Assembly: GCA_045810625.1 (NCBI GenBank)
Contig: JBJMVQ010000030.1
Coordinates: 100,628 to 164,627 of the forward strand
Origin: JACQFZ01 sp045810625
GTDB lineage: Bacteria > Pseudomonadota > Gammaproteobacteria > Acidiferrobacterales > Sulfurifustaceae
Direction of reading: 5' to 3'
Length of the DNA stretch: 64,000 bases
The notes under the pieces were generated by a model that saw only the letters and a program-made list of their open reading frames with translations, had not been told where the DNA came from and did no database searches. Position numbers and translations under genes: made by a program. Positions 1 to 8,286 of this stretch are shown in pieces (position 1 is the first letter of the stretch; each line of letters opens with the position of its first letter).

Positions 1-618
1 GCGTGGGACGATCCCGAGAGCCATATTCAGGTGGCGAAAAGACTGCAGCGTGAATTGCCGAACGCGCACATTCTCGATCAGTACACCAATCCGTCCAATC
101 CGAAAGCGCATTACGAATACACCGCGCAGGAGATCCTCGACGATCTCGGCGGCGAGGTCGACATGCTGGTCGTCGGCGCCGGTACCGGCGGCACGCTGAC
201 CGGCCTCGCACGCCGGCTGAAGGAAACGCACCCGCACGTGCAGATCGTCGGCGTCGATCCGATCGGCTCGATTCTCGCAGGAGGCCAATATGTCGCCACC
301 TATGAAGTCGAAGGCATCGGCTACGATTTCATTCCCGATGTTCTCGATCGCTCGCTGGTCGACCGCTGGATCAAGTCCAACGATAAGGAATCGTTCCTGA
401 TCGCCCGGCGTCTCATCGCCGAGGAAGGCCTGCTTTGCGGCGGCTCTTCGGGCGCGGCGGTTTACGCGGCGCTCGAAAGCGCCAAAGAGCTCAGCGCCGG
501 CCAGAACTGCGTGGTCATTCTGCCCGACGGAATCCGGAACTATATGACCAAGTTTGCCGACATTGGCTGGATGCGAGCAAAAGGTTTTCTAGCATCGAAT
601 TCGCTCGCCGCCGCGTGA
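1..618 (+). CDS. cbs: Cystathionine beta-synthase, 3' part only
   Basis: The reading frame is open from base 1, so the start and the PLP-lysine region lie outside the window; 205 codons are visible. The protein belongs to the fold-type II PLP enzymes that condense serine or O-acetylserine with a thiol. The visible part contains the glycine-rich PLP-phosphate loop GAGTGGTLTG, then EVEGIGYDF, the LCGGSSGAA loop and VVILPDGIRNYM. This run of motifs resembles the catalytic core of eukaryotic-type cystathionine beta-synthase more than CysK. The protein stops soon after GFLASNSLAAA, so there is no C-terminal Bateman (CBS-pair) regulatory module. A cysteine synthase activity cannot be excluded from the fragment. 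A 115-bp repeat element follows 45 bases downstream. Confidence 0.85.
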   Translation, partial: AWDDPESHIQVAKRLQRELPNAHILDQYTNPSNPKAHYEYTAQEILDDLGGEVDMLVVGAGTGGTLTGLARRLKETHPHVQIVGVDPIGSILAGGQYVATYEVEGIGYDFIPDVLDRSLVDRWIKSNDKESFLIARRLIAEEGLLCGGSSGAAVYAALESAKELSAGQNCVVILPDGIRNYMTKFADIGWMRAKGFLASNSLAAA

Positions 619-663
619 TCGAGATCGCCCGATATCAGAATGCAACGTTTCCCGCAGGAGGCC

Positions 664-778
664 CTGATTGATCCCTCCGTTCGTGGTGAGCTCGTCGAAC
701 CATGAACGGAGGACCGCCGACATCAATACCTTTCTACGAATCGTCTTCGACACGCTCAGGACGAACGGGATTAATCAG
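664..778. mobile_element. 115-bp element with inverted ends, copy 1
   Basis: This stretch begins CTGATTGATCCC and ends GGGATTAATCAG, a near-perfect terminal inverted repeat. Inside are two REP-like palindromes: one formed by CCGTTCGTGGTGAGC and its partner ending ATGAACGG, and one around TCGACACGCTCAGGACGA. A second copy with the same ends and order lies at 16383-16495. It carries no reading frame of its own, so it resembles a non-autonomous MITE or REP doublet. It lies immediately upstream of the 808 gene and its ribosome-binding site. Confidence 0.65.
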
Positions 779-807
779 AAATTCCTAACAGGTTTGAAGG
801 AGCAAAC

Positions 808-1695
808 ATGAGCACGACCGTCCGAGACCACCGCAATCTCAACGCACACCATCTCTCCGCGTCACTCGCACACGCGCCGGTCGGGAAGCCGCACGCCCGC
901 TTCAGCGATCCGCTGCCGCCGGCGCTGCCGCCCGATGCCTTCTTGAAGGACCTGACGAACATGATCGTCAAATCGCCGGCCGCCAACGTCAGCACGTTTT
1001 ACGATCATTTCTTCGCCCGACAAATCCCGCTGGCCGGGGTGCAGGAGTGGGTCAAGCAGTGGTACTACGATTCACGCACTTACCCGTCGGTGATCGCGCA
1101 GCTCACGGCAAACTGCAGTTACTGCTTCGAGGCGCGCCAGTTCATGGGCACGAACCTGGCGGAGGAGCTCGGCGAATTCAATCCCGCGAAGGAGCATCCG
1201 ACATTGGTGCGGCGTCTCGGCGCCGCCCTCGGCGTGAGCGAAGAAGAAATGGAATTCGCCGACCCGTATCCGGAGACGCTGCTCTACGTCGAATACCGCA
1301 TGCACCTGGTTCGCGACTACCACTGGCTCGAAGCGCTCGCCGCCGGCAGCTACGCGATCGAGCTCACGATTCCGGGCCGCTTCACCAAAATCGCCAAGAC
1401 GCTGCGCGAGCAGTTCGGGTTGAACGACCATGACTTGGAAATATTCGGCATTCATGCCGGCGATGACGATCTCGAGAAGGACTACGGCGGCGACGTTTAC
1501 CACGCGATGGAGGCCGGCAATCTGCTGAAAAAATACGCGACGACGGCGGAGATGCAGCAACGCGTGCGCACGGCGGTGTGGCGCTCGATCGAAGCGCGCA
1601 AGGTTTATCAGTGGGGTCTCTATCGCGAAATCGTTTTGAAAAACCACCCCGCCTGGCCGACCATCACCGCCGCGCCGGCGGCGAAGGCTCACTGA
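808..1695 (+). CDS. TenA/PqqC/CADD-like haem-oxygenase-fold protein
   Basis: A 295-residue helical protein of the TenA/THI-4/PqqC superfamily. The start is supported by AAGGAG 7 bases upstream. Residues 1-40 form a loosely conserved extension. The core carries E119/E120 and H130 in a TNLAEELG...EHP segment, E185 in IELTIPGR, and H216-x3-D220. In the CADD/NE1434 branch, which has a di-metal site and makes p-aminobenzoate from its own side chain, the last ligand is His in an H-x3-D-x2-H motif; here the equivalent position is E223. The reaction is therefore uncertain: a CADD-like pABA synthase, another di-iron oxidase, or a cofactor-free PqqC relative are all possible. No pqq or folate genes are adjacent. 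Its 3' end overlaps the convergent dehydrogenase gene by 7 bases. Confidence 0.75.
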   Translation: MSTTVRDHRNLNAHHLSASLAHAPVGKPHARFSDPLPPALPPDAFLKDLTNMIVKSPAANVSTFYDHFFARQIPLAGVQEWVKQWYYDSRTYPSVIAQLTANCSYCFEARQFMGTNLAEELGEFNPAKEHPTLVRRLGAALGVSEEEMEFADPYPETLLYVEYRMHLVRDYHWLEALAAGSYAIELTIPGRFTKIAKTLREQFGLNDHDLEIFGIHAGDDDLEKDYGGDVYHAMEAGNLLKKYATTAEMQQRVRTAVWRSIEARKVYQWGLYREIVLKNHPAWPTITAAPAAKAH

Positions 1696-2648
1696 GCGGC
1701 GCTCGCGGACGCGGAAGGGAACGGGTCGATCCGATTGTGCAACGGCTCGCCGCGGCGGAAACGGCGGAGGTTGTCGGCGATCAACCGGGCGAGATCGTAC
1801 GTCTCGCCCGGATAACAAAACGCGCCGTGCGGCGTGACCCACAGATTTTCCGTCGTCCACGCCGGATGTTCCACGGGCAACGGCTCTTGCTCGTGCACGT
1901 CGAGAAGCGCGGCGCGCAGGCGCCGCTCGCGCAACGCGCGAATCACGACAGAGGTATCGAGAATCGAACCGCGCGAGACGTTGATCAGTACCGCCTGCGC
2001 CGGCAGCCGATCGACCAGCTCGGCGCCAAAGAGCCCCCGTGTTTGCGGAAGGCCCGGCAGAGCGATGACGACGTGATCCGCGACCGGCAGCACGCGCGCG
2101 ATCTCGTTCCACGCGTAGATCTCGTCGGTAACGCCGGGCGACGATCCGGTGCGCGTGACGCCGATCGTGCGTACATCGAAACCCGCGGCACGGCGCGCAA
2201 TCGCGCGACCGATGGGACCGAGGCCGGCGATGACGAGCGTGGTACCGGCGACGAGCCGGGCGTCCGGCAGTTTCCAAATGCGCGCGTCTTGCTGTCGAAC
2301 GAGCGCGGGGCCTTCTTTGGCGAGACTCAGGATGCCCATCCACGCAAACTCTGCGACCGCGCGCGCCGGAATATCGCCGGCATTCGTCACGACCAGACCG
2401 CGCGGCGGCGATTCGCCGAGAATGTGATCGTAGCCCGTGCCGGTGAGCTGCAACCAACGCAGCTTCTTGCAGCGCGCGAGCAGACCGGCGGGAAGCGTGT
2501 TGGCGATCAGCACTTCGATGTCCTCGACGTTGGGCGGATCGCGCTGAACGTCGGTCACGACGTCGATCGATTCGTCCGTCGCCAGCGACGCGCCAATTTC
2601 CGCCGCGAGCGCGGGCGCCATACGTCGATGGAAGATGCAGATCTTCAT
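1689..2648 (-). CDS. D-isomer-specific 2-hydroxyacid dehydrogenase
   Basis: A 319-residue NAD(P)-dependent dehydrogenase of the phosphoglycerate dehydrogenase/GhrA superfamily, which interconverts 2-keto acids and D-2-hydroxy acids. A Rossmann motif GLGPIG lies at residues 142-147. The three catalytic elements are present: R226 in NVSRGSILD, a Glu in the EQEPLP segment around 253-255, and H274 in TPHGAF. The N-terminal substrate domain is short and irregular, as in the GhrA/YcdW-like branch. The start ATG is followed directly by a plausible beta strand (MKICIF); the ribosome-binding site is weak. The gene runs convergently into the 808-1695 gene. The substrate cannot be told from sequence; glyoxylate or hydroxypyruvate are guesses from the family. 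Confidence 0.85.
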   Translation of the reverse strand: MKICIFHRRMAPALAAEIGASLATDESIDVVTDVQRDPPNVEDIEVLIANTLPAGLLARCKKLRWLQLTGTGYDHILGESPPRGLVVTNAGDIPARAVAEFAWMGILSLAKEGPALVRQQDARIWKLPDARLVAGTTLVIAGLGPIGRAIARRAAGFDVRTIGVTRTGSSPGVTDEIYAWNEIARVLPVADHVVIALPGLPQTRGLFGAELVDRLPAQAVLINVSRGSILDTSVVIRALRERRLRAALLDVHEQEPLPVEHPAWTTENLWVTPHGAFCYPGETYDLARLIADNLRRFRRGEPLHNRIDPFPSASASAAQ

Positions 2649-2782
2649 ACGGGAGCGATTATGCGGGCGCTGTCCGATTTTAGGGAAGGGTCGATTGGCT
2701 CACCCGCGAGTCCGCCCTGCCCTCGCCGCTGCGTCGCAAGGATTGCTGTAGTGAAGGAACCAACAACGCTCAAGGACCCGCC

Positions 2783-3409
2783 ATGGATGCCAGAGTCAAA
2801 AATGTCATCGACAAACTCACGCAACGCTCGCGAAGCGAGCAGGAAGAGCTCATCGCGTTGAACGCGCTCGGCGCGCGCTTCGTCCGCGAAGCCGCACCGC
2901 GGCTGATGCTCGACGTCGGCCCGGAGGTCGGTCAGCTGCTCAACATGCTGACGCGCGCGTTGAACGCCAAGGTCATCGTGGAAGTCGGCGGCTCGGTCGG
3001 CTACTCGACGATTTGGTTCGCGGAAGCGGCGCAGCGCACCGGCGGTCGGGTTTTTTCGATCGAACCGAACCGGGACAAACAAAGGGAGCAGCGCGAGCAC
3101 CTGAGCGCCGCGGGATTGCTGGACTACGTCGAACTGGTCGCCGGCGACGCGGGCGAAGTGTTGCGCGATCTGCCGGAGCCTTTCGACCTGGTGTTGATCG
3201 ATCATTGGAAGGATCTCTACATCCGCGAATTCGATCTCGCCTGGCCGCGCATGCGCCGCGGCGGGCTCGTCATCGCGGACAACATCTTGCGCCCGGCGGC
3301 GACGTTGGAGGCGATGCGCGCGTATGTGCAACACGTGCGCAATGTCGCGCCCGAGCTTTCGCTAACGGTCGACATCGGCAACGGTATCGAGATCACGACA
3401 CGAGGATGA
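2783..3409 (+). CDS. SAM-dependent O-methyltransferase
   Basis: A 208-residue class I methyltransferase of the catechol/caffeoyl-CoA O-methyltransferase type (PF01596-like). SAM-binding motif I is VEVGGSVGYST near residues 66-76, followed by an acidic ribose-binding SIEPN and by DLVLIDHWKD, which resembles the metal-binding DxxxxD-type segment of this family. The start is supported by AAGGA upstream. The stop is one base before the ATG of the next gene, so the two are very probably translated together and may act on related substrates. Members of this family methylate phenolic hydroxyls, but the acceptor here is unknown. Confidence 0.85.
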   Translation: MDARVKNVIDKLTQRSRSEQEELIALNALGARFVREAAPRLMLDVGPEVGQLLNMLTRALNAKVIVEVGGSVGYSTIWFAEAAQRTGGRVFSIEPNRDKQREQREHLSAAGLLDYVELVAGDAGEVLRDLPEPFDLVLIDHWKDLYIREFDLAWPRMRRGGLVIADNILRPAATLEAMRAYVQHVRNVAPELSLTVDIGNGIEITTRG

Positions 3410-3410
3410 A

Positions 3411-4532
3411 ATGACGACGCTCACGGAGCAAATGACGGAACCGCTGTTGCAGACGACGGTCATCGACCGCCGGCGCAACGTCACGGCGTGGGTGGTAGTG
3501 GATCGACTGGTGAACGGGCGCGCCATGGGTGGCATACGCATGACGTCGGACGTAAACCTCGCCGAAGTCGCGCAGCTCGCGCGCAAGATGACGCTCAAGC
3601 TCAGCCTCGCGGAGCTGCCGATCGGCGGCGCCAAAGCCGGCATCGTCGGCACGCTGCCGGACGGTCCGGCGCGCGACGACTGTCTGCGCGCGTTCGGCGA
3701 AGCCGTCGCGCCGCTGCTGCACGGCGGCATTTATCTCGGCAGCGATCAGGGCATCACCTACCGCGATCGCGACTTGATCTGCGCCGCCGCCGGATACGAC
3801 ATTCAGCGCACGCCGGCGGGCGCGATCCTGAAATGTTCATGGCCGGAGCTGTGGCGCCGCTGTCAGAATGTCACCGGTCACGGCGTCGGCGAAGCCGCCC
3901 ACATGTGCGCGAATTTTCTCGAGGTACCGATCCCGCGACGCGTCGTCATCCAAGGCTTCGGCACCGTGGGCCGCGGCGTCGCGACCTTCCTCGCCGCTCA
4001 CGGCTACACCATCGTCGGCGTCGCCGATCAGCTCGGCACGCTCCGGCTCACCGAAGGCGGCGATGTTGCGCATCTAATCGCGGCGACGAATGCGCAGGGG
4101 TTGATCGATCGTACGGCGTTGCCGCCGGGCGTAACGGTCGTTTCGCCGAAAGACGCTTGGCTCGATCTCGACGCCGATATTCTCGTGCTCGCCGCGAATA
4201 GCAACGCCGTGAGCGGCAAAGCGGCCGAGCGCATCCGTTCGCGAATCGTCGTGGAAGGCGCGAACTTTCCATGTACGCCCGACGCGTTGCACGTCCTGCA
4301 ATGTAAGGGAATCACGGTCGTGCCCGATATCGCAGCGAATTGCGGCGGCGCGGCGGTCACCGCGCTCGTCCTGACCGGACGCGTTCCCCCCTTGCCCGAC
4401 GTGGAGAGCCAGGTAAGCTGGTTCTTCGATGAAGTACGTGCGCGCGTGCGCCGGAACGTGGAGAAAGTTCTGAAGCAACTCGCGGGAGGAAGCGCCGGTT
4501 CCCGGCAGACGCCGACGAACGTCGGGCATTGA
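3411..4532 (+). CDS. Glu/Leu/Phe/Val dehydrogenase family protein
   Basis: A 373-residue member of the amino-acid dehydrogenase superfamily that oxidatively deaminates amino acids with NAD(P). The N-terminal half has the family core GGIRM, K63 in MTLK, the catalytic lysine K75 in GGAKAGI and D112 in GSDQG. The C-terminal Rossmann domain has GFGTVG at residues 182-187. It is shorter than hexameric glutamate dehydrogenases (about 420-450 residues) and closer in size to leucine or phenylalanine dehydrogenases; the specificity is not readable here. GAGGA sits 5 bases before the ATG. Coupling to an O-methyltransferase one base upstream is unusual for a housekeeping glutamate dehydrogenase and suggests a more specialised amino-acid conversion. 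Confidence 0.85.
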   Translation: MTTLTEQMTEPLLQTTVIDRRRNVTAWVVVDRLVNGRAMGGIRMTSDVNLAEVAQLARKMTLKLSLAELPIGGAKAGIVGTLPDGPARDDCLRAFGEAVAPLLHGGIYLGSDQGITYRDRDLICAAAGYDIQRTPAGAILKCSWPELWRRCQNVTGHGVGEAAHMCANFLEVPIPRRVVIQGFGTVGRGVATFLAAHGYTIVGVADQLGTLRLTEGGDVAHLIAATNAQGLIDRTALPPGVTVVSPKDAWLDLDADILVLAANSNAVSGKAAERIRSRIVVEGANFPCTPDALHVLQCKGITVVPDIAANCGGAAVTALVLTGRVPPLPDVESQVSWFFDEVRARVRRNVEKVLKQLAGGSAGSRQTPTNVGH

Positions 4533-4572
4533 AGGACGTCGCAGGAAGCGGCGCGAACTGAAGGAGCGATTC

Positions 4573-5973
4573 ATGTCTCGGACAGCCGCCGCAGTGGTGC
4601 CCACGGTCGAACGCCCGTGGCCGATCGTCGCCGTCGCCGCGAGCTCGGTGTTCCTGGTGCTGCTCGACACGACCGTGCTCTTCATCGTCTTCCCGGCGAT
4701 ACGGGAGGCATTCCCAAGCTCCACACCGAGCACGCTGTCGTGGGCGATCAACGCTTACACGATTCTGTTCGCGGCGCTGCTCGTGCCGGCGGGACGAATC
4801 GCCGATCTCAAAGGACGCAAACTCGTCTTCGTCGTCGGCCTCGCGATCTTCACACTCGGCGCGATTCTCGCCGGCGTCGCGCCGGGTGTCGGATGGCTGA
4901 TCGCGGCGCGGGCGATACAAGCCGTCGGCGCCGCCGCGATCACGCCGTCGGCCCTGGCGTTGGCGCTCGCGGCGTTTCCGAGCGAGAAGCGCTCGCTCGT
5001 CATCGGCGTGTGGGGCGCGGCGAGCGCGGTCGCCGCCGCGCTCGGTCCGGTGCTCGGCGCGCTGGTGATCGAAGGCGCAGGGTGGCGCTGGGTGTTCCTC
5101 GCGATCGCCGCGCCGTTCGCGGCTCTGTTCACGCTGCTCGCCGCGAAGATATTGCCCAATCCTCGCGCTACCCGTGCAGGCGACGCACCCGATGTTCCGA
5201 GCGTGGTCCTCCTCGTTGCCGGCGTCGGCTGTCTGGCGTTCGGCATCGTACAGACGCGGGTGTGGGCCTTCACGGTCCCAACGCTCGCGGCGCTCGGCCT
5301 CGGCATCGCACTCTTGATCGTCTTCGTCTGGGATGCGCGGCGCAAACCGACGCCCGCGATCGACGTCCGTTTGTTCGCCGAACCGAACTTTCGCAATGCC
5401 AACATCGCGACGTTCGTCTACGGCGCTGTGTTCGCGATGATGTTCTTCACCTGCCTGCTGTTTCCGCAACAGGTTTGGAAATACTCCCTGACCCAAGCCG
5501 CCGTCGCGTTTGCGCCGAGCCCGCTGCTGGTCATCCCGAGCGCGATTTGGTCCGGCCGGATCGCCACGCAATATGGTCATCGCGCGCTCTTGATCGCGGG
5601 CGGTTTCGTCTTCGCCGCCGGCGGCGCGTGGTTCTACTGGATCGCACCGGCGTATACGAGCTATTGGATCGGCTGGCTCCCCGGCATCGCCTTCATCGGC
5701 GTCGCGGTCGGGATGCTCATCACTGCGCTCACCGGCGCCGCGGTCGCGCATCTCGTGGCACGCGATCTGGGCTCAGGCTCCGGCGCGAACCAGGCGATCC
5801 GCCAGCTCGGTGCCGTGATCGGCGTCGCGTTGGTGGTCGCGCTGGTCGGGCAGCGCAGCGCCGGCGCGGTCGAGTTTGGCCACGCCTTCGCCGCGCTCGC
5901 ACTCGGCGGCGTGATCGTGGCGCTGCTGTCGTTGACGATCGACACCCGGACACGGGCGAAAACGAACAGCTAA
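4573..5973 (+). CDS. MFS transporter, DHA2 (EmrB/QacA) family
   Basis: A 466-residue inner-membrane protein with about 13-14 hydrophobic segments, typical of proton-driven drug:H+ antiporters with 14 helices. The DHA2 signature LDTTVLFIVFPAIR is in helix 1, and GRIADLKGRK after helix 2 is the MFS loop 2-3 motif A. AAGGAG lies 7 bases before the ATG. No membrane-fusion partner gene is adjacent, so it is not evidently part of an EmrAB-type tripartite pump. It follows the dehydrogenase by 40 bases and could export a product of that pair (inference). The last 76 bases of the gene, including the stop codon, are present again at 6076-6151. Confidence 0.88.
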   Translation: MSRTAAAVVPTVERPWPIVAVAASSVFLVLLDTTVLFIVFPAIREAFPSSTPSTLSWAINAYTILFAALLVPAGRIADLKGRKLVFVVGLAIFTLGAILAGVAPGVGWLIAARAIQAVGAAAITPSALALALAAFPSEKRSLVIGVWGAASAVAAALGPVLGALVIEGAGWRWVFLAIAAPFAALFTLLAAKILPNPRATRAGDAPDVPSVVLLVAGVGCLAFGIVQTRVWAFTVPTLAALGLGIALLIVFVWDARRKPTPAIDVRLFAEPNFRNANIATFVYGAVFAMMFFTCLLFPQQVWKYSLTQAAVAFAPSPLLVIPSAIWSGRIATQYGHRALLIAGGFVFAAGGAWFYWIAPAYTSYWIGWLPGIAFIGVAVGMLITALTGAAVAHLVARDLGSGSGANQAIRQLGAVIGVALVVALVGQRSAGAVEFGHAFAALALGGVIVALLSLTIDTRTRAKTNS

Positions 5974-6255
5974 AATGATTGTTCACCGCAGAGGACGCGG
6001 AGGACGCAGAGGAAAGGCGGTTAATTAAATTTGAAACGCAAAGGACGCCAAGGACGCAAAGGAAAGACTAAAAGGCGCACTCGGCGGCGTGATCGTGGCG
6101 CTGCTGTCGTTGACGATCGACACCCGGCCGCGGGCGAAAGCGAACAGCTAAGGAAGCTCTGAAATATTTGTTCTAACCGCAGAGGACGCGGAGGACGCAG
6201 AGGAAAGGCGGTTAATTAAATTTGAACGCCAAGGACGCAAAGGAAAGACTAAAGG
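5898..6255. repeat. Tandem duplication including the exporter gene tail
   Basis: Two consecutive units, about 5898-6075 and 6076-6255, share the same order: the last 76 bases of the MFS gene, a short linker (11 versus 24 bases), then a GAGGACGC-type repeat array. The gene-tail copy at 6076-6151 has 3 mismatches to 5898-5973, all changes towards G or C. The second copy has no start and cannot be expressed as a protein. Confidence 0.85.
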
Positions 6256-6560
6256 GAAGACTACTAAAAGCTTATCTCAAAAAACGATTGCTTACCGTAG
6301 AGGGCGTATAGGAAATCAAGAAAGACAGCTAGAACCTATCTCAAAATTAAATTTCGATATATTTTCCTTTTTTGATTTCCTTAGCGTCCTTGGCGTCCTT
6401 TGCGTTTCAACTTTCTATTAACCTTTCCTCTGCCTCCTCCGCGTCCTCTGCGGTGAAAATTACTATTTCAGAATCCCAAACTTCCTTAGCGTCCTTTGGT
6501 TTTCAAATTTAATTAACCGCCTTTCCTCTGCGTCCTCCGCGCCCTCTGCGGTGAAATTTA
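5985..6560. repeat. Inverted GAGGACGC-type repeat arrays, block 1
   Basis: This long gap between two convergent genes holds no gene. Forward arrays at about 5985-6068 and 6176-6249 consist of ACCGCAGAGG followed by GACGCGGAGGACGCAGAGG and then AAAGGACGCC-type units. Reverse-complement arrays lie at about 6376-6460 and 6482-6555. The first forward and last reverse arrays are near-perfect inverted copies over about 70 bases, so the block could form a long stem. Related arrays occur at 17763-18487, 20381-20407 and 24447-24480. Confidence 0.8.
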
Positions 6561-6583
6561 ATATTTATTTTAGCGTTGCGCTT

Positions 6584-7828
6584 TCAGCGCCGGCGTACAG
6601 CGCGCGGCGCGTCGCTTTGCGCAAGCGCCGTGCCTTCGGCGTTCGTGGTGCGCGTGACCGCCGCGCCGTTCGTGCGCGCCGCGTAGCGCTGAATGCCGTT
6701 CAGGATTCCCTGCGCCAGCTCGCGTTGAAAACGCGGCGAACGCAGCTTTTTCTCTTCGGCCGGATTCGAAATAAAAGCCGTCTCGATGAGCACCGACGGA
6801 ATATCGGGCGCCTTGAGCACTGCGAACCCTGCCTGCCGCACCCGGTTGCTGTGGATCGGGCCGACCCGCTTCAACTCGCCGAGCAGATCGCCGGCGAACG
6901 TGAGGCTGTCCTGCATTGTCTTCGTGTGCGACAGGTCTAGCAGCACTTTGGCGAGCATTTCGTCCTTGTCGTTCAAGCTGACGCCACCGATGAGGTCGGA
7001 CGCGTTTTCCCGTTCGGCCAACATGCGCGTGGTCGCGTCGGACGCGCCCTTTTCCGATAGCGCGTAGACCGACGACCCGGTCGCCTGCCGGCCGGGCACG
7101 GCGTCGGCATGGATTGAGATGAACAAATCCGCGCGCTGCGACCGCGCCTTGTAGAATCGATTGCGCAAACCAACGTAGTAGTCGCCGTCGCGGATGAGCA
7201 TCGCGCGCATTCCCGGCTTTTGATTCACGAGGCGCGCCAGCTCCTTCGCGATCGCGAGCGTGACGTCCTTTTCGCGCGTCCGATAGCGTCGTCCAAGCGC
7301 GCCCGGATCTTCCCCGCCATGGCCCGCGTCGATCGCCACCACCAACAATTTCGGCTTGGTACCCACCGGCGCGCGCTTCGGCTCGCGCACCGGTTCCGAT
7401 TCGGGCTTTGCCTCGTCAGTCGCCACCGTTGCCGCATCGGTCAAATCGATGACGAGCCGATGGCCGTACGATCCGGCCGGGCCCAACACGAAGGTACGCA
7501 CCTGCGCCGGCGCTTTGAGGTCGAGCACGATGCGCAGCGTGCCGCCGTCGGGCCGGCCGCTGCGTACGGCCGCAAGCAGCGGACCGCTGGAATCGAGTTC
7601 GGGGAGACTGCCGGCGAGCTCGGCGCCGTCGAGATCGATCGCAATGCGATTCGGATCGCTCAGGGTGTAGACGTGATGTTCGAGCGGACCGCTCAGATCG
7701 AAGACCAGACGCGTGTGATCGGGCGCGCGCCATTGCCGCAGGTTCTGCACTGTGACCGCGGCGGAAGCAACGAGGGGAACGAACCAGAGTGCTGCGATCA
7801 GAAACGCGCCAAGCCGCCGGACGCTCAT
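6584..7828 (-). CDS. amiB: N-acetylmuramoyl-L-alanine amidase with AMIN domain
   Basis: A 414-residue periplasmic peptidoglycan amidase that cuts the bond between MurNAc and the stem peptide during cell separation. A Sec signal peptide (about residues 1-23) is followed by an AMIN septal-targeting domain (about 25-130), a charged linker, and an Amidase_3 domain with zinc ligands H170, E186 and H240 and the catalytic Glu in VLIETAFISN. The insertion between the ligand-bearing segments matches the regulatory helix of the AmiA/B/C group. There is no LysM domain, unlike E. coli AmiB, and the signal is not Tat-type, unlike AmiA and AmiC. The start overlaps the tsaE stop as ATGA. mutL, the usual next gene, is absent; repeats follow instead. 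Confidence 0.92.
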   Translation of the reverse strand: MSVRRLGAFLIAALWFVPLVASAAVTVQNLRQWRAPDHTRLVFDLSGPLEHHVYTLSDPNRIAIDLDGAELAGSLPELDSSGPLLAAVRSGRPDGGTLRIVLDLKAPAQVRTFVLGPAGSYGHRLVIDLTDAATVATDEAKPESEPVREPKRAPVGTKPKLLVVAIDAGHGGEDPGALGRRYRTREKDVTLAIAKELARLVNQKPGMRAMLIRDGDYYVGLRNRFYKARSQRADLFISIHADAVPGRQATGSSVYALSEKGASDATTRMLAERENASDLIGGVSLNDKDEMLAKVLLDLSHTKTMQDSLTFAGDLLGELKRVGPIHSNRVRQAGFAVLKAPDIPSVLIETAFISNPAEEKKLRSPRFQRELAQGILNGIQRYAARTNGAAVTRTTNAEGTALAQSDAPRAVRRR

Positions 7829-8286
7829 CGCAGCGCGTCGAGTCCTGCCAAACCTGCTGGAGTGCACGCCCGCAATCGCACTTCTCGTTCGTGGTTATTG
7901 CTTGATTCAATCATAACGTCTAGATCGGGTAACGGCAAAAGCGCGCCCGCACGTTCCGGCCATTCGACCACACACAACGCGTCGGATCTCAGGTAGTCGC
8001 GCCAGCCGAGATACTCGATCTCCTCCGGGTCGTTGATGCGATACAAATCGAAGTGGTAGAGCGTGAGACCATCCACGGTGTACGGCTCGACCAAGGTGAA
8101 CGTCGGGCTCTTCACCGGCCCGTCGTAGCCGAGTCCGCGGAGCAGACCTCGAACGAGCGTCGTTTTTCCGGCACCGAGAGGGCCGCGCACACAAACGAGC
8201 TGCAGGCCGCGTACAGCTCCGGCCAGCCGCCGCCCGAGGTTTTCCGTCTCCGCGGCGTTCGCCGTCTTAAAAGTCAACGTCGCCAT
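7825..8286 (-). CDS. tsaE: tRNA threonylcarbamoyladenosine biosynthesis ATPase TsaE
   Basis: A 153-residue P-loop ATPase that works with TsaB and TsaD to make t6A37 on ANN-decoding tRNAs. The Walker A motif GPLGAGKTT lies at residues 35-43, and FTLVEPY, YHFDLYRI and a late CVVEWPERA segment are characteristic of the family. The length is normal. The gene overlaps the end of nnr by 20 bases and its own stop overlaps the amidase start by 4 bases, so nnr-tsaE-amidase form one translationally coupled minus-strand operon, the same order as in enterobacteria. Confidence 0.95.
   Translation of the reverse strand: MATLTFKTANAAETENLGRRLAGAVRGLQLVCVRGPLGAGKTTLVRGLLRGLGYDGPVKSPTFTLVEPYTVDGLTLYHFDLYRINDPEEIEYLGWRDYLRSDALCVVEWPERAGALLPLPDLDVMIESSNNHEREVRLRACTPAGLAGLDALR

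Noticed and set aside
1578..2861. Long frames antisense or out of frame to recognised genes (for example 1072-2457 minus, 1578-2861 plus, 34979-36451 plus, 38141-39841 plus, 47573-49114 plus)
   Set aside because: They overlap conserved genes over most of their length, are rich in Arg/Ala as expected for GC-rich shadow frames, and show no family motifs.
5985..6560. CRISPR array
   Set aside because: The repeated units are 9-10 bases, lie head to tail without spacers of constant size, occur in both orientations, and no cas gene is present.
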